From contig NZ_PPAF01000035.1 of NCBI RefSeq assembly GCF_002913045.1, positions 434,001 to 498,000 on the forward strand: 64,000 nucleotides of DNA, in the 5' to 3' direction. The stretch comes from Campylobacter concisus (lineage in GTDB: Bacteria; Campylobacterota; Campylobacteria; Campylobacterales; Campylobacteraceae). The position numbers and the translations under genes were made by a program. Shown here piece by piece: positions 29,358 to 36,863 of this stretch; position 1 is the stretch's first letter, and each line of letters begins with the position of its first letter. The notes beneath the pieces are model-generated. The model made no database searches. It worked only from the letters and a program-made list of their open reading frames with translations, and was not told where the DNA came from.

Positions 29358-29804
29358 GTGGATAATTTTGAACTATTTTATAAGCATTTTAAAGAGTTTT
29401 TAGAAGCCTTTGGGCAGAAAAGCTCAGAGTTAAAAGAACAAATTTTGCATGTACTTTTCATTAGCAACTCTCATCTAAGTGCTCAAGAAATTTCTTCAGA
29501 AATTTACAAAATCCACAAGAATGAAATTTCAATGACATCAATTTACTCGTTTTTAAATTTTCTCGAAATGCATCATCTTGCAAACTGTTTTGAAGAAAAT
29601 GGAGTAAAGAAATTTGAGTTAAATTTAAAATCCTCGCACGATCATTTGATATGTGAAATTTGTGAAAAGATAGTTGATTTTGAAGATGAGATGATAGAGC
29701 AAAGGCAAGAGCAAATTTGCAAAGAAAAAAATTTTAGTGAACAGTCGCATACAATGATACTTTATGGTATTTGCAGTGATTGCCAAGAAAAAAATGGAAA
29801 TTAA
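29358..29804 (+). CDS. Fur-family metalloregulator, atypical recognition helix
   Basis: 148 residues from GTG at 29358. The winged helix spans 25-90 and the dimerisation domain 91-148, with a structural zinc site C99-x2-C102 and C139-x2-C142 and an H-D-H metal region at 94-96. The recognition helix reads S-M-T-S-I-Y-S-F-L-N-F-L-E where Fur and PerR have A-T-V-Y-R; the usual Arg is Ser64, so DNA specificity may differ. It sits directly upstream of the metal-handling operon and is flanked by two Fur-box-like sites, making it the probable regulator. Confidence 0.87.
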   Translation: MDNFELFYKHFKEFLEAFGQKSSELKEQILHVLFISNSHLSAQEISSEIYKIHKNEISMTSIYSFLNFLEMHHLANCFEENGVKKFELNLKSSHDHLICEICEKIVDFEDEMIEQRQEQICKEKNFSEQSHTMILYGICSDCQEKNGN

Positions 29805-29828
29805 ATTTTATCATTTCATTTTACTTTT

Positions 29829-29838
29829 TGATAATGAA
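29829..29838. promoter_or_regulatory. Fur-box-like half site upstream of the fez-like operon
   Basis: TGATAATGAA lies about 70 nt before the first gene of the operon and mirrors 29332-29341. TTATCA at about 29811-29816 adds weak symmetry. Confidence 0.45.
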
Positions 29839-29905
29839 AAACAAAAAAATTTCAGATTTATTTAAGCTGTGAAATAGATAATACGCAATTAAAAAAAGGA
29901 TGAAA

Positions 29906-30229
29906 ATGGATATAAAGACACAAACTTTAGCACAAGTTGCAAGCTATTTTTCAATGATAGCTCATACAAACGGCAGACTAAGAGTAAGAGTTAGTCCAAA
30001 GATAAAAGAGCTAAGTAGCAGCGTAAATTTAGCTAGCCTAGATGATGTGATAGCTCAAATAAATGGTATAAAAAATGTAAAATTTAACAAGCTAATCGGC
30101 TCTGTAACGATCGAATATGATCATGAAATTTTTCCAAAAAACCTTTGGGAAGATCTCTTAAAAGGGCAAAATTTAGAAGAGATTTCAACTAGAGTAAATG
30201 AAGTTGCAAAAGAAGTGAAATATGCTTAA
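29906..30229 (+). CDS. HMA2-like small protein, first gene of fez-like operon
   Basis: 107 residues from ATG at 29906, 6 nt after AAAGGA; ATG at 29900 overlaps that site. The fold pattern (strand, helix with V-N-L-A-S-L-D-D-V-I-A-Q-I, strand V-T-I-E-Y-D) is that of heavy-metal-associated-like HMA2 domains, which lack the C-x2-C metal site. The start of the domain is I-A-H-T-N-G-R-L-R-V-R (18-28). The ATPase at 31831 opens with a homologous A-H...R-A-R / I-I-V-E-Y-D domain, so the two probably interact or localise together. Overlaps the next gene by 8 bp. Confidence 0.75.
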   Translation: MDIKTQTLAQVASYFSMIAHTNGRLRVRVSPKIKELSSSVNLASLDDVIAQINGIKNVKFNKLIGSVTIEYDHEIFPKNLWEDLLKGQNLEEISTRVNEVAKEVKYA

Positions 30230-30872
30230 TGAACTTTTAAATGCATCGTATACCAGCGAAAAGAACGCACTTAGCTTATATGAAAATTTAGCTTCATTTG
30301 GTGATATTTTTAACGAGATCGCAAATATCAGAAAAAATGCAATCATCTTGATAGAAAAATTTGCGAGCACACATGATTATGAGCTTGCTTGCGAAAATGA
30401 AGCTATATTTTTGCCAGCAAAAAATAAAGAAGATGCGCTAATACAAGCTTTAAACTATGAGCTAGAGCTAAATAAAATGTATGAAAAATTTTGCGAAAGC
30501 TTAGATGACGAGGAGCTAAAAGATCTATTTTTTAGACTTTGGGCTACTTCAAATAACGAATACGTCGCCTCTTTAAAACAACGCTTAAAAGAAATTTATA
30601 GTGGCTGTGAAATAAAAAATGAGCTAAATTTAAATGAAATTTCACAAAATTTTGAGCAAAATGGCATAACAAATATTTTAGAAAACTATCAAAATGACTT
30701 TAATGAGATAACTAAAAGCTTGCAAAATATCGCAAGTGGCAAGGCTGATAAAAGCGAGTTAGCAAAGATAACCAATAATCCAAATTTCTCGTTTTTTAGC
30801 GGGCTTGCGCTTGGGGCATTAGGCATTTCAGTAGTTAGTAAAAATTTTAATAAGGATGAAGAAAATGAATAA
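30222..30872 (+). CDS. Ferritin-like protein with C-terminal membrane segment
   Basis: 216 residues. The first 130 residues are helical with paired acidic residues spaced as in ferritin-like four-helix bundles: E13, Y20-E21, E80/E82, Y87-E88, E113. The last 30 residues carry a hydrophobic, glycine-rich segment, F-F-S-G-L-A-L-G-A-L-G (191-201), then a charged tail. It may bind or oxidise iron beside a membrane. The ferritin call is from pattern, not a match. It starts with an ATG that overlaps the HMA2 stop. Confidence 0.6.
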   Translation: MLNELLNASYTSEKNALSLYENLASFGDIFNEIANIRKNAIILIEKFASTHDYELACENEAIFLPAKNKEDALIQALNYELELNKMYEKFCESLDDEELKDLFFRLWATSNNEYVASLKQRLKEIYSGCEIKNELNLNEISQNFEQNGITNILENYQNDFNEITKSLQNIASGKADKSELAKITNNPNFSFFSGLALGALGISVVSKNFNKDEENE

Positions 30873-30903
30873 TTTACAAAATCAAACAAAGAAAGGATTT
30901 AAA

Positions 30904-31215
30904 ATGGCATTACCATTTTTAGCAGGTTTAGCAGTAGGCGGTTTAGCAATAGCTGCTTGGAATAAAAGAGATAAGATCAAAGAGTACGCCCAAGATGGCT
31001 TTGATAAAGGCAAAGAGGCTGCAAAAGATCTTTACAAAAAAGGTAAAAGTGTTGCAAAAGATGCAAAAGACTTTATAGTAAAAGAAGAGAAAAAAGCAAA
31101 ACGCGGTGCTAAAAAAGTAGAAAAAGAGGCTGAAAAAGTGGTAAAGAAAACAAGAAAACCACGCGCTAAAAAGCCAGCCGCTCCAAAAGCTATCACACCA
31201 AACGATATAGCATAA
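30904..31215 (+). CDS. Small membrane protein with Lys/Ala-rich tail (DUF5132/PacL/YtxH-like)
   Basis: 103 residues from ATG at 30904 with AAAGGA five bases upstream; ATG at 30865, which also has an AAGGA, would add 13 residues. A single N-terminal hydrophobic segment, P-F-L-A-G-L-A-V-G-G-L-A-I-A (4-17), is followed by about 80 residues of K, A, E and D repeats (K-E-A-A-K-D-L-Y-K-K-G-K). This design resembles PacL scaffolds of mycobacterial P-type ATPases and DUF5132 proteins. Probably an inner-membrane scaffold for the ATPase at 31831. Confidence 0.65.
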   Translation: MALPFLAGLAVGGLAIAAWNKRDKIKEYAQDGFDKGKEAAKDLYKKGKSVAKDAKDFIVKEEKKAKRGAKKVEKEAEKVVKKTRKPRAKKPAAPKAITPNDIA

Positions 31216-31224
31216 GGATAGAGA

Positions 31225-31539
31225 ATGCAAGAAAATAGTCTTTTTACACTTTCAAGCACAAGGCTTCCATTTGATCACTTCATCAGCGGTGCTTTAATCG
31301 CTGGCATGGGTGCAGCTGCACTTGGCTTTAGCGACTATCTAAATAATAGAGCAACTAAAAAAGATGTTGCTAAAAAGATAGCGAAATACGCTGTAACAGG
31401 TGGTTTTGTAGGTGCTGTTGGTATTCATGCTTCAAATTTAATAGCACAAAAAAAATATCTAAATGCAGCAGCTTTTACAGCAGCTGGCATCGGCGGTCTT
31501 TTGATAGCAGAAAAACTAATAAAATTGGAGAGTAAATAA
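31225..31539 (+). CDS. Small multi-helix membrane protein of fez-like operon
   Basis: 104 residues with three hydrophobic, Gly/Ala-rich helices: F-I-S-G-A-L-I-A-G-M-G-A-A-A-L-G (19-34), Y-A-V-T-G-G-F-V-G-A-V-G, and A-A-A-F-T-A-A-G-I-G-G-L-L-I-A, joined by lysine-rich loops. The first helix shares the glycine motif of its neighbours. No family recognised. It starts 9 nt after the previous gene with AAGGA and its stop overlaps the next ATG by one base. Confidence 0.6.
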   Translation: MQENSLFTLSSTRLPFDHFISGALIAGMGAAALGFSDYLNNRATKKDVAKKIAKYAVTGGFVGAVGIHASNLIAQKKYLNAAAFTAAGIGGLLIAEKLIKLESK

Positions 31540-31862
31540 TGAATAACCCTTACATCAATGAAGAAAACGTAGCAAGTGAGACTGCAGCTAACAATGCAGC
31601 AGCTACTCAGCCAAGCGCAATCGATAATGCAATAAACAATGCAGCTCAAAATTTACCATTTGTACCTGAAAATTTTAATGCTGCTGGCTTTGTAAAAGGT
31701 CTAGTTTTAGGTGGTATCGCAGCTTATGTACTGACTAATCCAAAAGCACAAGAGTGCGTATTTAAAGCGATTATCAAAGGTGGCGAGCTTATAAATGCTG
31801 GCATAGAAGAACTAAAAGAGCGTTTTGAAGATGTCAAAGCAGAACTTGACTCACAAAAATAA
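31539..31862 (+). CDS. Small membrane protein with Ala/Asn-rich N-terminus
   Basis: 107 residues. Residues 1-48 are N/A/Q-rich and likely disordered, then F-V-K-G-L-V-L-G-G-I-A-A-Y-V-L (51-65) spans the membrane, and the C-terminal helix is charged (E-E-L-K-E-R-F-E-D-V-K-A-E-L). The pattern F-x-x-G-L-x-x-G-G is the same as in the 30904 and 30222 proteins. The family is unknown. Its end overlaps the ATPase start by 32 bp. Confidence 0.6.
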   Translation: MNNPYINEENVASETAANNAAATQPSAIDNAINNAAQNLPFVPENFNAAGFVKGLVLGGIAAYVLTNPKAQECVFKAIIKGGELINAGIEELKERFEDVKAELDSQK

Positions 31863-33921
31863 GATCACTCTAGCTCATAAGAGTAAAAATAGAGCCAGGT
31901 TTATTTGCGAGAGCTTAAACGCTAGAAGCGACGTCAGCGCTATCGAGGCTGCGATCTCAGAGCGAACTGATGCACTAAGTGTTCGTGTAAATAAATACGC
32001 AAAAAGCATTATCGTTGAATACGATAAAAACTACGATAAAATTTTAAACTTTATCAAGAGCTATGAATTTCCAACAAAGGCTAAAGATCCAAATTTGCCA
32101 AGCAAGGCAAATATCTATAAGGCTGCTGCTGCACTTGGCATAACGCCATTTATGAGTAACAAAACTCTAAAATCAGCCGTGACTCTTTACGCCACAGCTC
32201 CAAATCTAATAGAAGGTGCAAAAGAGCTAAGGCATGAGGGTATCACTTCAAAAGTGCTTGAGGCAACTGCCATTGGTACTAGCCTAGCAATGGGCGATCA
32301 TTTAGCAGCAAATAGCACAAATTTGATGATAAATATCGGCGAATATATGGAAGAAAGTGCTAGCCACAGAAGTGATGATCTCATCAAAGAGCTAGCAAAA
32401 CCAAATATCGAAGAAGTCTGGGTCGAGAGAAATTTAAATGGTGAAAAGACGCTTGAAAAAGTAAAAACCGAAAATTTAAAAAAGGGCGACATCGTAGTAG
32501 TTGGAGCTGGTGAGACGATAGGTGTTGATGGTTATATCGTTGAAGGTAATGCCGATGTAAATCAAGTCTCAATGACCGGAGAGGCTGAGCCTATACCAAA
32601 AGCTAGAGGCGACCGTGTTATAAGTGGCACCGTGGTTGATGAAGGTAGGATAAAAATTTGGGCTGAAAATGTAGGTAGTGATACAGCGACAGCTAGGATC
32701 AAAGAGTACATACAAACCTCACTCAATGAAAAATCAGCCATTGGTGTAAAAGCGTTAAAACTAGCTGATAAACTTGTGCCTGTTACGCTCTCTCTTGCTG
32801 GACTTTCATACATTATAAATAAAAATATGAATAGCGTTGCTAGCGTACTTCAAGCGGACTACTCTTGCGCATTAAAGCTTGCTACACCAGTTGCTTTTAA
32901 ATCAAGCATCTCAAAAGCAGGTAGAAACGGCATTCTTGTAAAAGGTGCAAAGGCGATCGAAGCTTTAAGTTCAGTTGATACTTTTGTATTTGACAAGACC
33001 GGCACTCTTACACATGGACGCCTAAGTGTAGTTGAAATTTACTCATTTAAAGAGGGCTTTTCTCAAAATGATATATTAAATTTAACTGCAAGTGCCGAGG
33101 AACACTACTTTCATCCAGTAGCCGAAGCAATAGTTGAAGCTGCAAATAAGCGTGGTTTCCACCATATTCATCACGATGAAGTTGAATTTATCGTAGCTCA
33201 CGGCGTAAAAACTGCGATGCACGGCAAAGAGGTGGTTATCGGCAGCAGGCACTTTTTGGAAGATGACGAGATGATAAGCTTTAAAGCTCATGAAGCTTTA
33301 ATAAGCAAAGCATTAAATAGCGGACTAACCTTACTCTATGTAGGATATGATAAAGAGCTAGTTGGCGTCATCGCTATGAAAGATGATATGAGAGAAAACG
33401 CAAAAGATATGGTTAAAAAGCTAAGAAGCCTTGGCGTAAAAGAGGTCGTCATGCTAAGCGGCGACATCAAAAGCAAGGCTGAAGAAGTAGCACGTGAGCT
33501 TGGACTTGATAGGGTCTATGCAGAGTGCTTACCAACAGATAAAGCAGCTATCATCGAAGAGCTAAAGAGTGAGGGCAAAAAAGTAGCCTTTGTGGGAGAT
33601 GGCATAAATGATGCTCCAAGCCTAACTAAGGCAAATGTGGGCATAAGCATGCACAAAGGTGCTGATATAGCTAAAGCGACGGCTGACATAAGTCTTTTAA
33701 AAGACGACATCATGAGCGTAGCTCTCGTAAAAGAGCTTGCAAATAAAACAATGGATTTAATTAGCTCAAATTTCCGCTCAACCGTTGGCGTAAACACAGC
33801 TATACTAAGTGCTGCGACACTTGGTATGTTAAATCCAATAGCAACTGCCATGCTTCATAATGGTACAACGATTTGGCTTTTATTAAATTCGATGAAGGGC
33901 GTAAAATTCAAATCGAAATAA
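31831..33921 (+). CDS. P1B-type (P1B-6/FezB-like) metal-transporting ATPase
   Basis: 696 residues from ATG at 31831 (TTG at 31825 is an alternative). An N-terminal HMA2-like domain (1-70) lacks C-x2-C; then come membrane helices, the actuator T-G-E-A-E-P, phosphorylation D-K-T-G-T-L-T (D388), the P1B-specific H-P in the nucleotide domain (Y-F-H-P-V-A-E-A) and G-D-G-I-N-D near 590. The helix motif that is C-P-C in copper and zinc pumps reads D-Y-S-C-A-L-K-L-A-T-P (343-353), so proline and first cysteine are lost. This fits the P1B-6 group, FezB of ferrosomes. Transported ion unproved; iron likely. Confidence 0.8.
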   Translation: MSKQNLTHKNKITLAHKSKNRARFICESLNARSDVSAIEAAISERTDALSVRVNKYAKSIIVEYDKNYDKILNFIKSYEFPTKAKDPNLPSKANIYKAAAALGITPFMSNKTLKSAVTLYATAPNLIEGAKELRHEGITSKVLEATAIGTSLAMGDHLAANSTNLMINIGEYMEESASHRSDDLIKELAKPNIEEVWVERNLNGEKTLEKVKTENLKKGDIVVVGAGETIGVDGYIVEGNADVNQVSMTGEAEPIPKARGDRVISGTVVDEGRIKIWAENVGSDTATARIKEYIQTSLNEKSAIGVKALKLADKLVPVTLSLAGLSYIINKNMNSVASVLQADYSCALKLATPVAFKSSISKAGRNGILVKGAKAIEALSSVDTFVFDKTGTLTHGRLSVVEIYSFKEGFSQNDILNLTASAEEHYFHPVAEAIVEAANKRGFHHIHHDEVEFIVAHGVKTAMHGKEVVIGSRHFLEDDEMISFKAHEALISKALNSGLTLLYVGYDKELVGVIAMKDDMRENAKDMVKKLRSLGVKEVVMLSGDIKSKAEEVARELGLDRVYAECLPTDKAAIIEELKSEGKKVAFVGDGINDAPSLTKANVGISMHKGADIAKATADISLLKDDIMSVALVKELANKTMDLISSNFRSTVGVNTAILSAATLGMLNPIATAMLHNGTTIWLLLNSMKGVKFKSK

Positions 33922-33935
33922 ATTTAAAAGGGTAG

Positions 33936-35399
33936 ATGGTGCTTGATAGTTTCTTAAATTTTTTAAACGGCAAAATGGACGTAGCCAACGACTTTTTATA
34001 TGGATATTTTTTAGTCATTATTCTTGTGGCTACGGGAATTTATTTTAGTTATTTGACTCGTTTTGTGCAGTTTAGGATGTTTTTTGAAGCTTGCAGGGTC
34101 TTAGTAGAAAAAAAAGACAAGTACAATAAGCACCATTTAACGCCATTTCAAGCACTTATGATCTCGACTGCTTCGCGCGTTGGCATAGGCAATATCGCTG
34201 GAATTTCAGCTGCCATCGTCGCGGGCGGTCCTGGTGCTCTTTTTTGGATGTGCTTGATGGCATTTTTAGGATCAGCTTCAGCTTTTATAGAGAGCACGCT
34301 AGCGCAAATTTATAAGACAAAAGATGTTTTTGGATTTAAAGGTGGTCCAGCTTATTACATCAAAAATGGCCTTGGCATAAAGTGGTTGGCTTCGCTTTTT
34401 GCGGTGATTCTCATCATCACCTACGCATACGGCTTTAACGGACTTCAAAGCTATACCATGACATCAGCTTTTGAAATTTACTATGACAAAGCTGGTAGCA
34501 ACGTTAGCTTTGCACAAAGTGGACTACCTGTTGGCATCGGCCTTATCCTTACAGCATTTGCGGCGGTAATGTTTTTTAGCAAAAGCCACATCATCGGTAA
34601 GGTAAGCTCATACATCGTGCCGTTCATGGCACTTGCCTACATCTCGCTAGCGCTTATCGCTATTATTTTAAATTTCAAAGAAATTCCTGATGTTGTTAAG
34701 ATGATTTTAGAAAATGCCTTTGATTTTAAAGCGATATTTGGTGGATTTGCCGGCAGCGTGATCGTAATAGGCATCAAAAGAGGCCTTTTCTCAAACGAAG
34801 CTGGTATGGGTTCAGCTCCAAACGCAGCAGCCGCAGCACATACTAGCCATCCAGTAAAACAAGGCCTAGTTCAAGCAATGGCAGTCTTTATAGACATGAC
34901 TATATGTATCGCATCTGGTATGATCGTGCTATTTTCACAGGCCTATCTTACGAAGCAGACTGGCTCAGGTGGTGAGGTGCTAACCGCCCTTCCTCTCGTT
35001 CAAGCTGCAATGAAAGAGTATTTTGGTGAATTTGGAGTTCATTTTACTACTCTTGCAGTTGTACTTTTTGCCATCACTTCGCTTATTGGCAACTACTACT
35101 ACGCTCAGGCAAATATGAAATTTTTAACAAAAAACCACAAGCTTACGTTGCTATTTAAGATAACGGCTGTCGTTATGATATTTATTGGCGCTCAGATGAA
35201 TTTAAAGCTCGCTTGGAATATCGCGGATATCACAATGGCTGCAATGGCAACTATTAACATCATCGCTATATTCTTACTTTCAAAAGTAGTGATAATAGCG
35301 GTCAAAGACTACGAAGCTCAAAGAAAGGCTGGGCTAAATCCAGAATTTGACCCAGAAAGTCTTGGCATCAAAAATACAAGTTGCTGGAATAAAAACTAA
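33936..35399 (+). CDS. Alanine/glycine:cation symporter (AGCS family)
   Basis: 487 residues, about eleven membrane helices. Family signatures include F-Q-A-L-M-I-S-T-A-S-R-V-G-I-G-N-I-A-G, A-F-L-G-S-A-S-A-F-I-E-S-T-L-A-Q-I-Y-K and G-L-F-S-N-E-A-G-M-G-S-A-P-N-A-A-A-A. It imports alanine or glycine with sodium. It begins 14 bp after the ATPase and may be read through from it, though the functional link is unclear. Confidence 0.92.
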   Translation: MVLDSFLNFLNGKMDVANDFLYGYFLVIILVATGIYFSYLTRFVQFRMFFEACRVLVEKKDKYNKHHLTPFQALMISTASRVGIGNIAGISAAIVAGGPGALFWMCLMAFLGSASAFIESTLAQIYKTKDVFGFKGGPAYYIKNGLGIKWLASLFAVILIITYAYGFNGLQSYTMTSAFEIYYDKAGSNVSFAQSGLPVGIGLILTAFAAVMFFSKSHIIGKVSSYIVPFMALAYISLALIAIILNFKEIPDVVKMILENAFDFKAIFGGFAGSVIVIGIKRGLFSNEAGMGSAPNAAAAAHTSHPVKQGLVQAMAVFIDMTICIASGMIVLFSQAYLTKQTGSGGEVLTALPLVQAAMKEYFGEFGVHFTTLAVVLFAITSLIGNYYYAQANMKFLTKNHKLTLLFKITAVVMIFIGAQMNLKLAWNIADITMAAMATINIIAIFLLSKVVIIAVKDYEAQRKAGLNPEFDPESLGIKNTSCWNKN

Positions 35400-35672
35400 A
35401 TGGAGAAGAATTTGAAAAACGATACAAAAATAAGTGGCAAACTACTTGATATACACACTCACAGACAAGTATCAAAAGTCGGTATGGGCATCACTTTAGC
35501 CTCAGTTTGCTTAAGCGCCCTTTTTATGAAAAGAAATAAAAGCATTAAGAAATTTCACGTTGCTTCAGGCATTGCATTTACTTGTTTTGCTCTTTATCAT
35601 GCTGGGCTTTATGACAATGGAATCTTTAAAAAAATGATAATAAAAGCAAAAAATGAGGTAAAAAAGGCATAA
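35400..35672 (+). CDS. Small two-helix membrane protein
   Basis: 90 residues with two hydrophobic segments, I-T-L-A-S-V-C-L-S-A-L-F and V-A-S-G-I-A-F-T-C-F-A-L-Y-H-A-G, and His residues (I-H-T-H-R, F-H-V-A, L-Y-H) suggestive of heme-binding membrane proteins such as b561 types, but without enough to claim it. The start codon follows directly after the symporter stop, and modD starts 1 bp after its end, so these are co-translated. No family recognised. Confidence 0.6.
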   Translation: MEKNLKNDTKISGKLLDIHTHRQVSKVGMGITLASVCLSALFMKRNKSIKKFHVASGIAFTCFALYHAGLYDNGIFKKMIIKAKNEVKKA

Positions 35673-35673
35673 A

Positions 35674-36507
35674 ATGATACTTAGCGACGCAGAAATTCTA
35701 AGCTATATAAATGAAGATATACCTTACTTTGATCTTACTACGTCGCTTCAAAATATCGATAAAAAAGCCTCACTTGAGATTTATTCACGTGATGAAATTT
35801 GTGTTAGCTGCGTTGATGTAGCTGCAAGTATCGCGAGGCTACTTTCATGTGAAAGTCAAAGTTTTGTCCAAAATGGTCAAATTTGCAAAGCTGGCGATGT
35901 AATCATAAAAATTTATGGTGATTATGAATGCGCACACAAGGTCTGGAAACTAGCTCAAGTAGCTTTAGAATACGCTAGTGGCATTGCAACCTATACAAAT
36001 AAAATGGTAAATGCCGCAAAGTGCGTCAATGAAAAATGTGAAGTGTTGTCAACCAGAAAGAGTTTTCCGTTTGCTAAGAAATTTTGCGTAAAAGCCGTAC
36101 TTGAAGGCGGTGGTGGCATCCATAGGCTTGGGCTTAGCGATAGTATTTTATTTTTTAAAAACCACATGAAAGCCTACGGTAGCTTTGATAAATTTTTATC
36201 GCATTTGCCAGAGTTTAAAGCAAAAATGGCTGAGCGAAAAGTATGCATTGAAGCTGAAAATTTAGACGAAGTAAGCAAGCTTTTAAAAGCAAATTGCGAC
36301 GTCGTGCAGTGCGATAAATTTAGTCCAGAGCTCATCGAAAATGTACTCTCTTTAAGAGATGAGATTTCGCCAAATACCATTATCCTAGCAGCCGGTGGTA
36401 TAAATTTATCAAATGCAAAAGATTACGCAAATGCCGATGCGATAGTAACATCAGCGATGTATTCAAAAGGCGTTGCTGATATCAGCACCAGACTTGAGAT
36501 TTTATAA
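35674..36507 (+). CDS. modD: ModD-like (nicotinate-nucleotide pyrophosphorylase fold) protein
   Basis: 277 residues, homologous to quinolinate phosphoribosyltransferase. The active-site arrangement is clear: S-T-R-K-S-F-P-F, K-A-V-L-E-G-G-G-G-I-H-R-L-G-L-S-D and the late A-A-G-G-I-N. ModD differs from NadC in the T-R-K-x-x-P-G segment, here with Phe. ModD genes usually follow molybdate transporters, but none is adjacent. It ends a + strand run that begins with the fez-like operon. Substrate unknown. Confidence 0.8.
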   Translation: MILSDAEILSYINEDIPYFDLTTSLQNIDKKASLEIYSRDEICVSCVDVAASIARLLSCESQSFVQNGQICKAGDVIIKIYGDYECAHKVWKLAQVALEYASGIATYTNKMVNAAKCVNEKCEVLSTRKSFPFAKKFCVKAVLEGGGGIHRLGLSDSILFFKNHMKAYGSFDKFLSHLPEFKAKMAERKVCIEAENLDEVSKLLKANCDVVQCDKFSPELIENVLSLRDEISPNTIILAAGGINLSNAKDYANADAIVTSAMYSKGVADISTRLEIL

Positions 36508-36863
36508 ATTTTTACAATGACCGATACAGCAAAACATCTATCAAAGTTAAAAATTTACAGAAAATGCATTTTGGCTCTGGAATTTGAACGATACGCAACA
36601 AAAAATTAACATTTTTTATTTCAAATTTATTTCATAGCTACAAGCAAAAATACAAACTAATAAAGTTAAATTTTCTAATTTGTTTTCTCTAAAAAATAAG
36701 GACACTCATATCTTGCTTTACACCACGTACATAAATTCAATTAAATTTTAAAATTTACAAACAAGTATATCACGCTTTTAAATTCAGTAACAAACGATAA
36801 CGAGTGAGTAAAATTTAGAATTTGCCTAGAAATTTTCAAATTCCAGGCAAATTTCACTCAAAT
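36508..36863. other. Intergenic region between modD and the BCCT gene
   Basis: About 355 bp without a confirmed gene. It contains the hairpin at 36802-36859 and a 21-residue, TTG-started open frame on the minus strand at 36675-36740. No other signal is seen. Confidence 0.7.
36802..36859 (-). terminator. Terminator-like stem downstream of the BCCT gene
   Basis: GAGTGA (36802-36807) pairs with TCACTC near 36854-36859, and AATTTGCCT (36819-36827) with AGGCAAATT inside, forming a nested stem. It lies 5 bp past the stop codon on the minus strand. Confidence 0.5.

Noticed and set aside
31225-31862. Reading the small glycine-rich proteins as toxin or holin peptides
   Set aside because: Their place inside an ATPase operon, shared motif and lack of an antitoxin partner favour membrane scaffolds.
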